Position numbers and translations under genes: made by a program
Notes under the pieces: model-generated
Told to the model about the DNA's origin: nothing
The model's database searches: none
The model's input: only the letters and a program-made list of their open reading frames with translations
NCBI GenBank assembly: GCA_940671915.1
Contig: CALNVZ010001721.1
Span: 45,535,349 to 45,599,348 of the forward strand
Direction: 5' to 3'
DNA: 64,000 nucleotides
Source of the DNA: Paracentrotus lividus
Taxonomy: Eukaryota > Echinodermata > Echinoidea > Camarodonta > Echinidae
Shown: positions 1 through 11,360 of the stretch, piece by piece
Position numbering within the stretch: the first letter of the stretch is position 1
Layout: each line of letters begins with the position of its first letter

Positions 1-87
1 TGCATTTATGTTTAATCTGATTTATCTTATGCATATTTCTTTGTACATGTTTGCTTTTTATGGTTAATAAATTGAATTGAATTGAAT
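1..87 (+). mobile_element. 3' tail of a probable non-LTR retroelement
   Basis: The stretch ends in AATAAA followed by a short run of ATTGA units. This is typical of microsatellite-tailed LINE or SINE 3' ends. The duplicated-segment homology begins exactly after it (atcaggatcc), so the tail marks a breakpoint that removed the part where the other copies hold the SRCR first exon. A similar AATAAA plus ATTGA tail occurs near 26260-26300. No coding sequence is visible, so the family is not identified. Confidence 0.4.
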
Positions 88-1284
88 TGATCAGGATCCT
101 TGTCATAATTTAAGGAGCAACATGTTGGGCGTTTGTAGCTGCAAGTATATTTATAGATATGAGCAGTATGTTTGCAAACTTGGGTCAACGCTAAGGGTCA
201 ATGGTATAAACAAATCAATCAAAGATGGATTGAAAAGGAGAATGTAGTCGCGAGATCATGAAAGTCAATAAGATATAAGCAAACATTTGCATAAATTCTT
301 GTGTTTGCATGTTATGACTAAAATGGTGGATTCGTGCACAAAATATGCGTCAAGGTAGTTCAAGTAAATTTTTATTCTCAATGCGCAATACAATTCATAT
401 ACAACAAAGTGTATTCTGAATAAAATAATGTACATTTTATTGTATAGCATAAGATAAGCATTTGATAATGAAATATATATACATATATATATATATAAAT
501 TTTATATATCTCAAGACAACATTTAATTTTAGACGTAATGAAACAAAAATATTGGAGAAATTAAGGTAATCAGCCTAAAAGTATCGTCTGTTGAAGGTGG
601 TACATTTTTCTGCATCAAGAAATAATTTTAAAATGGAAAATTGACAGGAGACATGATTCCTTTGGGGAATTAAGTCTAAGAAAAATAAGTTTTTAGCGGA
701 TTATTCATGAAAATTGAAGACAGAAAAAACCTGTTTTTGAGAAAATAATTTATAGTGTCGCATAATTCGTGGAAGTTGGAACGAGTAACAATGGCAAGTC
801 GGATTATAAGGATAGGTCATTCCTTTGTAAAGGTGACGCAAATACGTGTGGTAAAATATTTTCGGCAAATAATACATAAAAGTGCAAGGATTAAGACAAT
901 TGTTTTATGTACCATGAGTTCTTAGAATATACATTATGCTCTCTATGTAAATAGTTGAATTTGTTGGTGCATGATTGATAAGTAAAATAGCCCGTTTTAA
1001 ATCTCCAAAAGTTTTTCAATGTGTGAATTGGCATGGTTCCCCCATACAAGTAACGTAATTCAAATGGTGTAATTTAAATAAGCAGTAAAGCGAAAAATTC
1101 CATTTACGTTGGAACGTAATCACGAAAGTCCTGTCTTCCATCTACGCATAATATCTCGTTAACTTTCCCATTTTCTGATTAAGTGTTGATACTTTTTTAA
1201 AAACCGACACCATCACAGAGTGATTACGTGGAAATTCGGCCGTAGTAATTCCCGGAGAACCAATGTTGAGTTTGAGTGAGGGCG

Positions 1285-1288
1285 TCTT

Positions 1289-1319
<31 letters not shown>

Positions 1320-1355
1320 GTGTGTGTGTGTGTGTGCGTGTGTGCGTGTGTGTGT
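1285..1355. repeat. (GT)n microsatellite
   Basis: Nearly pure GT repeat with some GC interruptions, followed by GT-rich sequence to about 1500. The homologous run in copy C lies at 43105-43270 with a different length. Apparent His/Thr-rich reading frames on the minus strand here are repeat artefacts. Confidence 0.9.
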
Positions 1356-2819
1356 TTGGTTCGTATGAGAATGGGGTGTGTGTGTATGTTTTAATGTGTG
1401 GGTGGGAGGATTAGTGGGATGTGGGATGATGTGGTGAGTAAGGGTATGTGTGTGCGTGTGTTTGTATGTATGTTCGTAACTCGGGGTGTGAGTGTGTGTA
1501 TTATTCCTGCGTGCACATAAGTGATAATCTGTCAATTTGTTTATTCAGCCACTTTACAAAAGTGAAATTTTGCAGTCTTGTAAAGATTATCTGATCTGTT
1601 ATTCGGTCATACGTGCAAATATTCAAATGAAAAAGGGTAACAACAATTTCTGGGAAGATGACTTCTTCTTCCAGTACCGTGAAGTCCACGGCCGGTGTAA
1701 TATTGCCTCTACCAATTCGTGATTAAATGGTCACACTTTAAACAAGACGGCTTCAAAATGATGAATTATTTTTTTCTGACTTATACTCTGTATAGAGACA
1801 ACACTTTCATATTTTTGCCAACATAATAACAGAAATGATTAGCACCAACCCATTTGACATCGGTCTCCAAGAAGGTACTTCATACTCTCACATTCACAAT
1901 GATGGATGAAGCGTAATTGTGACCCTTTTGTGGATCAAATATTTTTGGTCCTTCTCGGAGTCATTTACCTACTGACATGTAATCCGGGTCGATTGGAGCA
2001 TTTGACCCAGAATCTGGGCCCATCAACGCCATATTGGCCTACTTTTCAGGTCACTTTGACGTAAAGAAAAGAATCATATTGGCTTGAAAAGAATATGGCG
2101 TATGACCGGAATCAGGTCGATCAAAACCTTTGATCCGGAATTCGAGTCCATCGGGGCCACACACTTTCACTAAGAATTCAGATTAATATTTTTTTCTGAT
2201 TATTTCACAATGATTACATTGCAAATTTTATAATTACAATTAGGGCCTATTGATATTTTATCATTTTTATACAAACTAATTCGACAGGAATGACCGTAGA
2301 ATCAACAAATCACAGCGTCCTAGCCGAATTTAATCTTCTCCGTTAGCACAGAGAGAAGCTCACATGTTTGAGCTAAAATTAAGGGAAGAGGAAACAAAAT
2401 TGTACGCCCACTCTTTTTCAAGAGAAAAGTATGATGTCATAGCATACAGTGCCGGTGAAAAGGCAACAATTTTGTCTGTCATAATTAACCATTTGAATTG
2501 ATTTATTCCAGAAAAGGATTCAATTCTAAAGTTCGTCGTGAGTATAGAATTTGATATTGTTCAGCCGGTTTTTTTTTTATTGCATTAAACCACGTTTATA
2601 CAGTCTTATTTTGATAGGCTTATATCACATGTATTATGTGTAGAATAACAAAACATTTTAAAAGATAAAAAGATCAGAGATTGATTTGTCAGTTGCTTAA
2701 ATGAATATTAACATACATAGCTTAATAGCATGATTAGTATCCAGGCTCATTGTGTGCTTTTTTTAGTGAATGAACATGTGTAACTACCACCTAGACGACA
2801 AAAAATTGTATGCTAAATG

Positions 2820-2913
2820 TTAAGAAAGAGAAAGAAAAGGATAGACAGAGAAAGAATGAGCGTTGGATAAAGGGATAGACAGAGAGCGAAAGCGAAAGAG
2901 AGGGTCCGAGAGA

Positions 2914-2946
<33 letters not shown>

Positions 2947-3008
2947 AGAGGGGGTCTGAGAGAGAGAGAGAGAGGGAGAGAAAAGAGGGTCTGAGAGAAG
3001 AGAGGGTC

Positions 3009-3075
<67 letters not shown>

Positions 3076-3095
3076 AGGGTCTGAGAGAGAGAGGG
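2820..3095. repeat. (GA)n-rich simple repeat
   Basis: Long purine tract of GA units interrupted by short 'gggtctgagag' blocks. The Ser/Leu-only reading frame on the opposite strand is a repeat artefact. Copy C lacks this tract near 44090, so it expanded or was lost after duplication. Confidence 0.9.
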
Positions 3096-3835
3096 AGATA
3101 TATAACCCAAAAGAGGATGCTAATGAAGATATGGCATCCTGTTGCTACGGACCGTGCATGTACCCTATATATTGATCAAAAGGTCAATCAATAGTGACGT
3201 TCGAATGATCCAAGATATAATTTGTATTAGGAATCGATCGTTGTGTTTTAACCAAAGCAAACTGGTTCACGTATGTGCTTGTAGCTGATTCCTTTCGGTC
3301 AATGAGCTACCCGAAACGCCCGAGGGGGGGGGGGGGGGGGGGGGGCGAAAAAGAATTTGGATAAATTCTCCATCAAAAAAGTTACTAAAAATTTAACACT
3401 GTTGACACTTTATTAACAATGCAAATATACAACTTCAAATAATGCAATGGTATCCTCATATCTGACCTTATCCTCTTTCCTTCATCATGAGCCTCGTTCT
3501 TACTACTTTTACTCAATTCCCACTTCCTCATTTTCTACCACCTTTAACCTCCCCTTATTATACCCTCCTCCCTCATTATCCTTCCTCATCCTTTTTTCTC
3601 CTGTCTCGTCTATTCCTCGCCTCCCTCCTTCTTTCTCTCCATCCCCTCATTCCCTTGCCTCAACATCCATGCTCTCTTCACATGTGCCACGTTGATGTGT
3701 CCATCCATTCCGCCAGTGGTTGTCTCTTTTATACTTGATAATTACCGTTCATCAAGCCGCGAAAAGTAACTAAATTTGTTCAAGCTCTGGTAAAAGTGCC
3801 ATAATGTTATAGAACATGGTTTGTGTAGGGTAGAT

Positions 3836-4888
3836 GTAGGGAATACCGGCCACTTAAGCTCATTTGCTTAATTAGCACATGAAAACAATAAAATCACAAA
3901 AGAAAAAAAAATTCTCATTGCTTAGCTACATCATTCAACTTTATTTTCCAAAAAAAAATTGAACGGTAATTACAAAATAAATTGTTGTTGAAGGCACGTT
4001 TATATGCCAAATAATGACGTTCCATCGATTATAATTGTCCGGCATGCCCCTACAAGTTTTAGGAAATACTCGGACAGTATGTATATAATAATACCCTTTT
4101 TTTTATTAAAGATCTGTCTGGAAGCCACTGATTTGAACTGTTAAACCATCAACTTAACAAATGGTTATGTATTTGATTTTTTATAAACATTATCATTTTT
4201 TAGAAAAGATTACATGCATTTTACTACAAACATTTCAAAACTACTCAAGATAACTTTATATTACTCATGGTAGATCATTGACGTATCACAATAATTAATA
4301 AAGAGAAATAGACATTCAAATTGTCACAACAATTTAATTAAATAAAGTATAATTACATTATATAATTGCAAACTTAACTATTTGATCTACATTGGCTTAG
4401 CAACCAACCCGCGAAGTAAAACAAACAACCGTCACGTGGTGCTCCCATGGTATTCCCTACACAAAAAAAAATGACTGACTAGCACTTTTCAAAACACTGC
4501 CACCCCGAATACCCAGCTTTGTACAGTGAAAAACACTCCATACACGTTTTGGCCCACCCCATCCAACACATGTCCATAATGCATGAAATAGAGGTCATGC
4601 CCATTTACTTTTTCTACCATCACATTCTCTAAAATGTCAATTTTTACATCAGGCCATTTTTCAGGCTGCAAATTCCTACCTTGACAATTGTGTAGGTTTG
4701 TCTGCGGAGTATACAATACACTTGTTGAGTCGAATACAGCATTCAACCTTCCCAGACAGCACCACCTGACAATAGATGCCAGTGTGAATTTTCAAGCTCA
4801 TTTGACTCTTATGTTTGGCAAGCTAGGGCTGGACATGTGGTGACCACACGTGATAGTTCGGTATATCCCTTACTGTCCGTATCCCTAC
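3836..4888. mobile_element. TIR element, family 1, copy 1
   Basis: The element begins with tagggtagatgtagggaata and ends with an inverted, diverged version near 4870-4888. A second copy lies in opposite orientation at 15741-16702; for example 3840-3960 is the reverse complement of about 16570-16700. A minus-strand open frame at 4489-4746 lies inside and resembles no family I recognise. It may be an internal remnant rather than a gene. Confidence 0.65.
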
Positions 4889-5899
4889 GGTCTAGTTTGT
4901 TTTTTGTTTTTGTTTTGTTTTGTTTTTTCTTTTGGGGGGGAGCAATTGTTAAGATTCATCTATCAAGTGCTTAGACAATAAAAAAACAAATGCCGTCCAT
5001 CATAACTGTTATGTATATTGCATCGTCCGGTTGTGTGCGTATGTCTGATGATGCACAGAGACTGATAATTTTGCGGTAATATACAAACAGTCATGTTCGG
5101 AAAATAAATACACGTGTGTACATGGGGGTTTCTGACGTGAAAGGCCGAATTGCATTCATAACCTTCATTTATGTTAGCATGATCTTTAATCGGAAAAAGA
5201 ATACACTCTCTTCTGTATTGCACTTCGGTATGCAGGTAGTTTTTCCGGAAGGAATTTACTAATTAAAATATATATATATATATATATTATATATAGCTGT
5301 CCTAGACTTTTTATTTATAATATATGTATATAGTATATATATAGGCGATAATGATAGAGACAGATGACTCGAAACGTATTGCCTCAAATCCTTATTTCAC
5401 AAGCTTCGGCCGTACAGGCCTTCGTCAGCTACAAAATAAGACGAACAAAATTTGACAAAACTATGAGTGGTTGACAGGCAAATCTGTTATATGAACAAAA
5501 TTTAACAGATATTTTTTTATATAATCTGTCAGATTAATGATAAGGCTATATAATATATAATATGTGAACAATTCTCTGATAAAACGATGGAGAGGAGAGG
5601 AGAGAGAGAGAGGAGGAGGAGAAAAAGAGAGAGCGGGGAGGGTGAGAGAGATAGAGAGCGGGGAGGTCGTAGAGAGATAGAGAGAGAGAGAGATGAGAAA
5701 GAAAGAAAATACAAGTAAACAAGAGATGGGAAAGATCGAGATACGAGCATGTGTTATGTACAGTAATAGCATATATAATGTCATACCCGAAAAGAGAGAT
5801 AATTATTATTATTATTTACCGGTTGTTTTTAGTTTCGCCTATACTAAATAAAAGATGGTTCACTGCATAGCACGTTATTCAAGGGGCCCGTTTTCACTA
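4889..5899. other. Gene-free stretch with simple repeats
   Basis: Contains T/G homopolymer tracts near 4900-4945, an AT-dinucleotide tract at about 5265-5345, a possible Penelope-type motif at 5368-5440 and a GA-rich tract at about 5580-5705. No exon with coding-like composition and splice sites was seen. Confidence 0.6.
5368..5440 (-). mobile_element. Penelope-like end with hammerhead-like motif
   Basis: Read on the minus strand, about 5429-5400 gives ctgacgaaggcc, a small loop, then ggccgaagc. This resembles the CUGANGA - stem II - GAA core arrangement of hammerhead ribozymes found in Penelope-like retroelement ends. The third A of the GAAA box is absent, so the core is imperfect. A related motif lies at 9950-9985. 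This is pattern-based inference. Confidence 0.35.
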
Positions 5900-6747
5900 T
5901 ACCGAGTGAGTCAAAAAAAACTTTACACCTAGAAAAATGTCAATAAAAACAAAACCAATTTATAAACCCTAAATTATTTTACATATTCTGAAAGAGTAAC
6001 TCCTCCCGCATCTTTTGGTACCATTTTTGTGTGGTATGTCTTTACGCTTGGATGAACACGACGCATTGTTTGCGAACATGCAAATTTAGAATTGTGCCAG
6101 GGTGGGGATGAAATTGAAACAACAAAAGCTGACAAAAAAAGCAACTCAATCATGAATAAAATAGCATAACTTTTTAACGAAAATGTCTTCCGCTTAATAA
6201 CTTGGCAGGAATGTTGTTACACATATGGACTACATTTTGTATGAAAATTAAATTGACTCGTCAAGTAATGCACGAATGAGTACACATCAAAGAGTAAATT
6301 GCCACTGACAGACCTGAAAAGGCCTCCAAATACTTTTGAAAAGAGATTATTTTATCTTTGACGTGTGCTCACTCATGCCTGACTATAAAGATTTATCTCA
6401 TTTTCATACAGAATGTAGTCAATATGTGTAACAACACCCATGCCAAGTTATTAAGCGGAAGACATTCTCGTTAAAAAGTTACACTATTTTATTCATGATT
6501 GAGTTGCTTTTTTGTCAGCTTTTGTTGTTTCAATTTCATCCCCGCCCTGGCACAATTCGAAATTTGCATGTTCGCAAACAATGCGTCGTATTCTTCCAAG
6601 CGTAAAGACATACCACACAAAAATGGTACCAGAAGATGCGGGAGGAGTTACTCTTTCAGAATATGTACAATAATTTAGGGTTTATAAACTGGTTTTCTTT
6701 TTATTGACAGTTTTCTAGGTGTAAAGTTTTTTTTGACTCACTCGGTA
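5900..6747. mobile_element. Fold-back element with ~400-bp arms
   Basis: The left arm starts accgagtgagtc and the right arm ends gactcactcggt, flanked by TA dinucleotides. About 400 bp of each arm is a close inverted copy of the other, for example 5990-6180 against 6470-6660. The TA flanks suggest a Tc1/mariner-type MITE. No transposase frame is present. The right end abuts the next element at 6756. Confidence 0.8.
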
Positions 6748-6755
6748 TATATATA

Positions 6756-9700
6756 TACACTGTTCGTCATAAAGGTGGAATATTTTTTTCTAGCTCAAGC
6801 GACATTATATTGCTCCGTTATTAATTTCTTGAATGTGTTTGTCACCGCTTTCACTTTCTGGGATCCTGAGTATATCTTGGACGTTCCCTCAACGCTTCCC
6901 GGGGATTTCTCTTCAAAAAAGTTTGTCACCCCTAGAAGATGGCCATTTTTGTCATTTTTTCTTATTTTTTGGGTCCTTTTTTGTTCACGCGACCCACCAA
7001 GGCTCCCTCAGTCCTACCCCAAGGAAACACGTCTGAGGTGGAGATTTGTAATTGTTCTTTAAATTAAATCTAGATTTATGGTTACAGGCTCGACTCTTTT
7101 GTCTAGGGGAGGGGTCAAAATTTATTTTGATTGGAGTTCAACATTCATTTTATTCATTTTTACACCATGGAAATTTCTTCCTTCCCTAAATTGTATTGTA
7201 AAATCTCAACCAAACATAAATCAAAATAAAATATTATCAATAATGACTATTTACAGCCTTGTCAACAAGGCTAAACATAATTTAAGGGGAAAATGATGAT
7301 ATTTAAGGGTTAAAGGTTGTTTTTCATTTCTTTCGTTTTCAGCATAAAGATGGAATAAAATATTCCGAATTTTCACCAATCCCGTTTTTTTACTTCAACC
7401 CCTCCCCTAGACAAGAGACCTTAGCCTGTTCCCAGAAATATAGATTTAACTTAAAGAACAATATAAAACAATACACACTGAAAACCTAACCTCGTCCGTC
7501 AGTGGACGGACTAGCTTTAAAGCTAGTCAGTCACGACGGACTATTTTTAAAGCTAGTGTGTCATGTTAGTCCGTCGAGACGGACTAGCTTACAACTGAAT
7601 CAAAATCTCTCAACTTGACTGACGAGCTTTAAAGCTAGTCCGTCACACTTGATGTTAGTCCGTCGATGCGACGGACGAGCTCAATAAAATTGGAATAGTA
7701 GCCTCAGTTTACCCATTAGAATGACCGACTAGGATTTGATACACATAGCTGCAATGTCGCTTACAATTGAAATGACTGACTAGCTTTTGAAATACACACA
7801 GATGCAATGTCAATTATTATCTCCATTGTAAATTTAGAGCGGCATGTTTCCGAACATAATCAAGTGAATACATTATTCTCAAACAAAGGTTGTTTTGACC
7901 TGACAATCTTAAAGCTTACGATACATAACATCAATCACGACAAGAATGCAATTCACGAGTAGGTTCAAACTGTTGTTCTCCATTCTTTAATTACAGGCTA
8001 ATTGAATACCTCGTTACTATAGAACCCAAGAATCTGGTCTATTCTTATAGATTACTGGTGAATGCCCGGCTAAGCAAGAGCAGTGAATACAAGGTGAATA
8101 GCATCGAGTGAATAACATGCGCATTGCGAAAAGGACATCATCTATTATTTGTATTATCTGTATGTGAAATCTATTTAATGAGCAAACTGTAAGGAAGCAG
8201 ATCCGATATACCCCGTAAAACTGAAGATTTTGATGATAATGGCGATCTCCTTCATGTGATATGTGTGAGTACTCTTTTTGAATTCCTTATTTTTCAGTTC
8301 ATATATATCGTTATTTTTTCACATGGATTAATACTATAATCACCAACGCGAAACAAATTCTGTCTTGCCAAATTAATTTATAAATTGCGTGTGTGTTACT
8401 GACGATAATAGCAACATTAAATATTGAATTCAATTCTAATTCTAAGAATTATATGTGCCACTATTTCTTTTAGATTATTATCTGAAAGAACAGAATATTG
8501 GATTAGAGCCGCGATTGCGGGATTCCGTCTGAGGTGGCTCTCAAGATAGATATGCGTAGAAAATACAAAATTAGGCAGGCCTACAACAAAGACAATGATG
8601 ATGCAAGCCATTGGCGGGGAAGCCCGGGGGACAGTGGGGACCGTTTCACCCTCGATTTTTTTTTTCTGGGATCGTTCCCCTTGATTTTTAAAGTGATCAG
8701 CTAGTGAAGCTAATAAAGATTCAAAATGTATGTTGAATATAATGCTAAAAGCTATTTTAAGCCCCCCCCCCCCCCCAAGTCGTGACATCAAATCGCCGCA
8801 CTGGAAGCAAGCATATAAAGTATAAATTCAAAATGCATATTATTAGCGTTATGGATTGCATCTAACTTGTTTGTTTGGCCGGGCTTCAGTGTAATTATTT
8901 CACATTTGATTTTCCAAATTAAATCTCAACATCACATAATTTGATAATTGCCATAATGTTAACTAATTGTGCCTCCTGTATTAATTCCTGTATTCTGATT
9001 GATGATGATGATTTTGGCTTGAATTCTCGAATTTTTGTGAAAAAAATTAATCGTATCCTTAAAATGTTTTCTCATATTTCAGATTTGACGTCTCTGACAA
9101 GCTGATGAAGCCATATTAAGCTATTTCGTAATGCTAGTCGGTCAAGACAGAAGTAAGAACATCGCGACAGACAAGCGTGACTGACTAGTTTTGACACCTT
9201 GACGGACTAGCTGTAAAGCTAGTCCTGCATCAAAGCTCGTCAGTCTGGGCATCACTACGACTAGCTTTTATGCTAGTCCATCAAACTAGTCGGTCAAAAC
9301 GGACTAGCTTTAAAGCTAGTTCGTCGTGACCGACTAGCATTAAAACTAGTCCGTCGTGACCGACTAACTTGACGGACTAGCTTGAAAGCTAGTCCGTAGA
9401 GACGGACGAGCTTTAAAGCTAGTCCGTAATAAGCGGATTGTGTTGAAGAAAAACTAGTCCGTCGTGACTGACTAGCTTTAAAGCTAGTCAGTCTGGGCAT
9501 CACTACGACTAGCTTTAAAGCTAGTCGGTCTACCCATTTAGGTTTTCAGTGCACCTCAGTCGCGTTTCCTGGGAGTAGGACTGAGGGGGGCTTGATCGGC
9601 CGGGAAAACAAAAAGGGGCCCCAAAATGAGAAAAAATGACAAAAATGGGCATCACGGGGGTTGACAAAACTCTTTTGGAAAAAGGTCTACGTCAAGGGTT

Positions 9701-9834
9701 GGGAGAATGTTCAAGATATAGCCAGGGTCCCGAAAGTAAAAGCAGGGACAAACATATTCAAGAAATTAAAGTCAGAGCAAAATCATGTCGCTATAGCGGC
9801 AAAAAAATATTTCACCTTTATGACGGACAGTGTA
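6756..9834. mobile_element. Tc1/mariner-type TIR element, copy 1 (interrupted)
   Basis: Long inverted ends of about 290 bp: tacactgttcgtcataaag at the left and its inverse near 9811-9834, in a TA target. A second, uninterrupted copy lies at 18035-18992 in opposite orientation. The copy here is interrupted at 7476-9551 by a CACTG element; without it the length is about 1 kb, close to the 958 bp of copy 2. Open frames within the arms are not conserved proteins. Confidence 0.8.
7476..9551. mobile_element. CACTG element, copy A, palindrome-rich ends
   Basis: Begins CACTGAAAACCTAA and ends with the inverse ...TTTAGGTTTTCAGTG, 2076 bp. Both ends carry arrays of GACTAGCTTTAAAGCTAGTC, a perfect palindrome, and variants (about 7495-7680 and 9130-9540). 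Compared with the related host element arm at 18300-18340, the insertion left 'CA' on both sides, a 2-bp target duplication. CACTG termini, subterminal repeats and 2-bp duplication fit the CACTA/EnSpm (CMC) group. No transposase is visible, so the copy is probably non-autonomous. Confidence 0.75.
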
Positions 9835-10322
9835 TATATATATAAATGTGAGAAGGGAACTACTCTTTAACTTGGCTACTGCTTCTTGTTGCAAAATGTA
9901 GTCGAAATAAAAAGAAGAGGAGATTGGCTTTGCTGAAAAAAACACTCTATTTTGCCAAGCTTTCGGCTAAAGCCTTCTTCAAGGGCTGTTAACAAAAACC
10001 AAATCAAAACATATAAATATTACCAAGGAACAATTTCTTTTTACATAATTATAACAAACATATATATATATATATATATATATATCTACGTAAACACACA
10101 TATATACCTATATACATGCACATTTCAACTATATAAAATTCTTAAACATAATCAAATCAAAGGAGGAAATAAAATGAAGATAATTAATTTACCTGAGTTT
10201 CTGTACTTGTTGTGTTATTTGGTCACTGGACATATTCCAATTTATGATGTTGATTTTTTTTTAGCGTTCAAAACTTCAAGGTAGCTCCCCCCCCTCAAAA
10301 AAAAAATAAAAAAAAAATAAAA

Positions 10323-10374
<52 letters not shown>

Positions 10375-10590
10375 TGCTCTTCCCCTTTACATCTTATTGA
10401 AAGTAGTTTTTCAAGAAGTTACTTTCCCCACACAGTTACCTAACTGTCATGTTTATAAAAGAAATTAACACAAATAAGAAAAAAAAATCGTTAAAAAATA
10501 GAGAGAAAAATAATCCGCTTGTTCATGGCACTTTTCAGGATTATTAATTGCAATTTTATTTTAAATTTCATGTAGCACCAACGTAAAATT
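9835..10590. other. Gene-free; hammerhead-like motif and AT tracts
   Basis: Minus strand 9985-9950 reads gaagaaggctttagccgaaagc, resembling the stem II and GAAA part of Penelope-type hammerheads. AT-dinucleotide tracts lie at about 10063-10085 and 10331-10370. No exon is recognised. Confidence 0.4.
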
Positions 10591-11360
10591 AATTTAATAC
10601 TCTCTATTATGGCATTAAACTTAATCAGAGACATCTCCGATGATTTTTTTTTCTGTCTGAAGAGCCGTCTCAGAGACGTCTCCCGGACGGAAAAAAAATC
10701 ATAGATTTAAGCATGTTCGATTTTCCCGCAACTCATGAGACGTCGCGGATACTCAGGAGATGTATCTGAGACGTCTCCGATACGTCTCATAACAAGTGAG
10801 ATACCACATATTGCTAGTGGCCAATTTTTAAACGCAAGGCTGATGGTGTTATCTCATTTGCCATGAGACGGATTTGAGGCTATAGTTTGAGATTAGTCGT
10901 GGAGAAATTTCGGAGACGTCTCTTAAGTCTCTGCGACGTTCATGAGTCATTGAAAATCGTGGTCAACCCTTTATTGGTCGATCTTTAGATGAAAAAAAGA
11001 AGAAACCTAAGTAGTAGGAGTTTTGTTTCTTTACCATTATTTGCATAATCAAAACAATCTCACAATAATGAAGTTGATTTACTAGATACATATCAAAATT
11101 TGACAATTGACCTTTACTCTCGATAACAAAACCACACGGCTTCATGCATAATCACTCCTCCTTCGCTTGTAATTTTATTAAGATCTTACATTCAGTTGTT
11201 TTTCATGATGATAGGCAATTAATTTTTTTTAAGCAGTAAAACTTTTCGCTAAACAGCATACCAACAACTTCTACATTGCATCAACATCTGATTATCAACA
11301 CCAACAGGGTGAATAATAAAAAAATCCGCGAAAACAACTGCATAAAATACGGTAAGGTTA
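10591..11360 (+). repeat. Tandem duplicated unit, copy 1, left part
   Basis: Aligns in direct orientation with about 12600-13282. Shared landmarks are the GAGACGTCTC palindromes, 'tgatggtgttatctcatttgcc' region (10843-10865 against 12849-12871) and the 'catcaacttc' region. The unit continues after the mariner insertion at 12394-12600. Function unknown; no conserved frame. Confidence 0.65.

Larger units (their letters stand above)
88..3775. repeat. Segmental duplication copy A
   Basis: This segment aligns in the same orientation with 38118-38835 (copy B) and, more fully, with 41365-46440 (copy C). Examples are 540-720 with 42340-42500, 960-1740 with 42770-43580, 2280-2410 with 43840-43960, 3185-3300 with 44165-44290 and 3480-3740 with 46080-46400. 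Copies differ by substitutions, small indels and transposon insertions. Copy A lacks the SRCR signal-peptide exon because it is cut at 88. No coding region is supported here. Confidence 0.8.

Noticed and set aside
1224..1535. His/Thr-rich frame on the minus strand
   Set aside because: Translation of the (GT)n microsatellite; the same artefact appears at 43037-43424.
2820..3110. Ser/Leu-rich frame
   Set aside because: Translation of a GA simple repeat.
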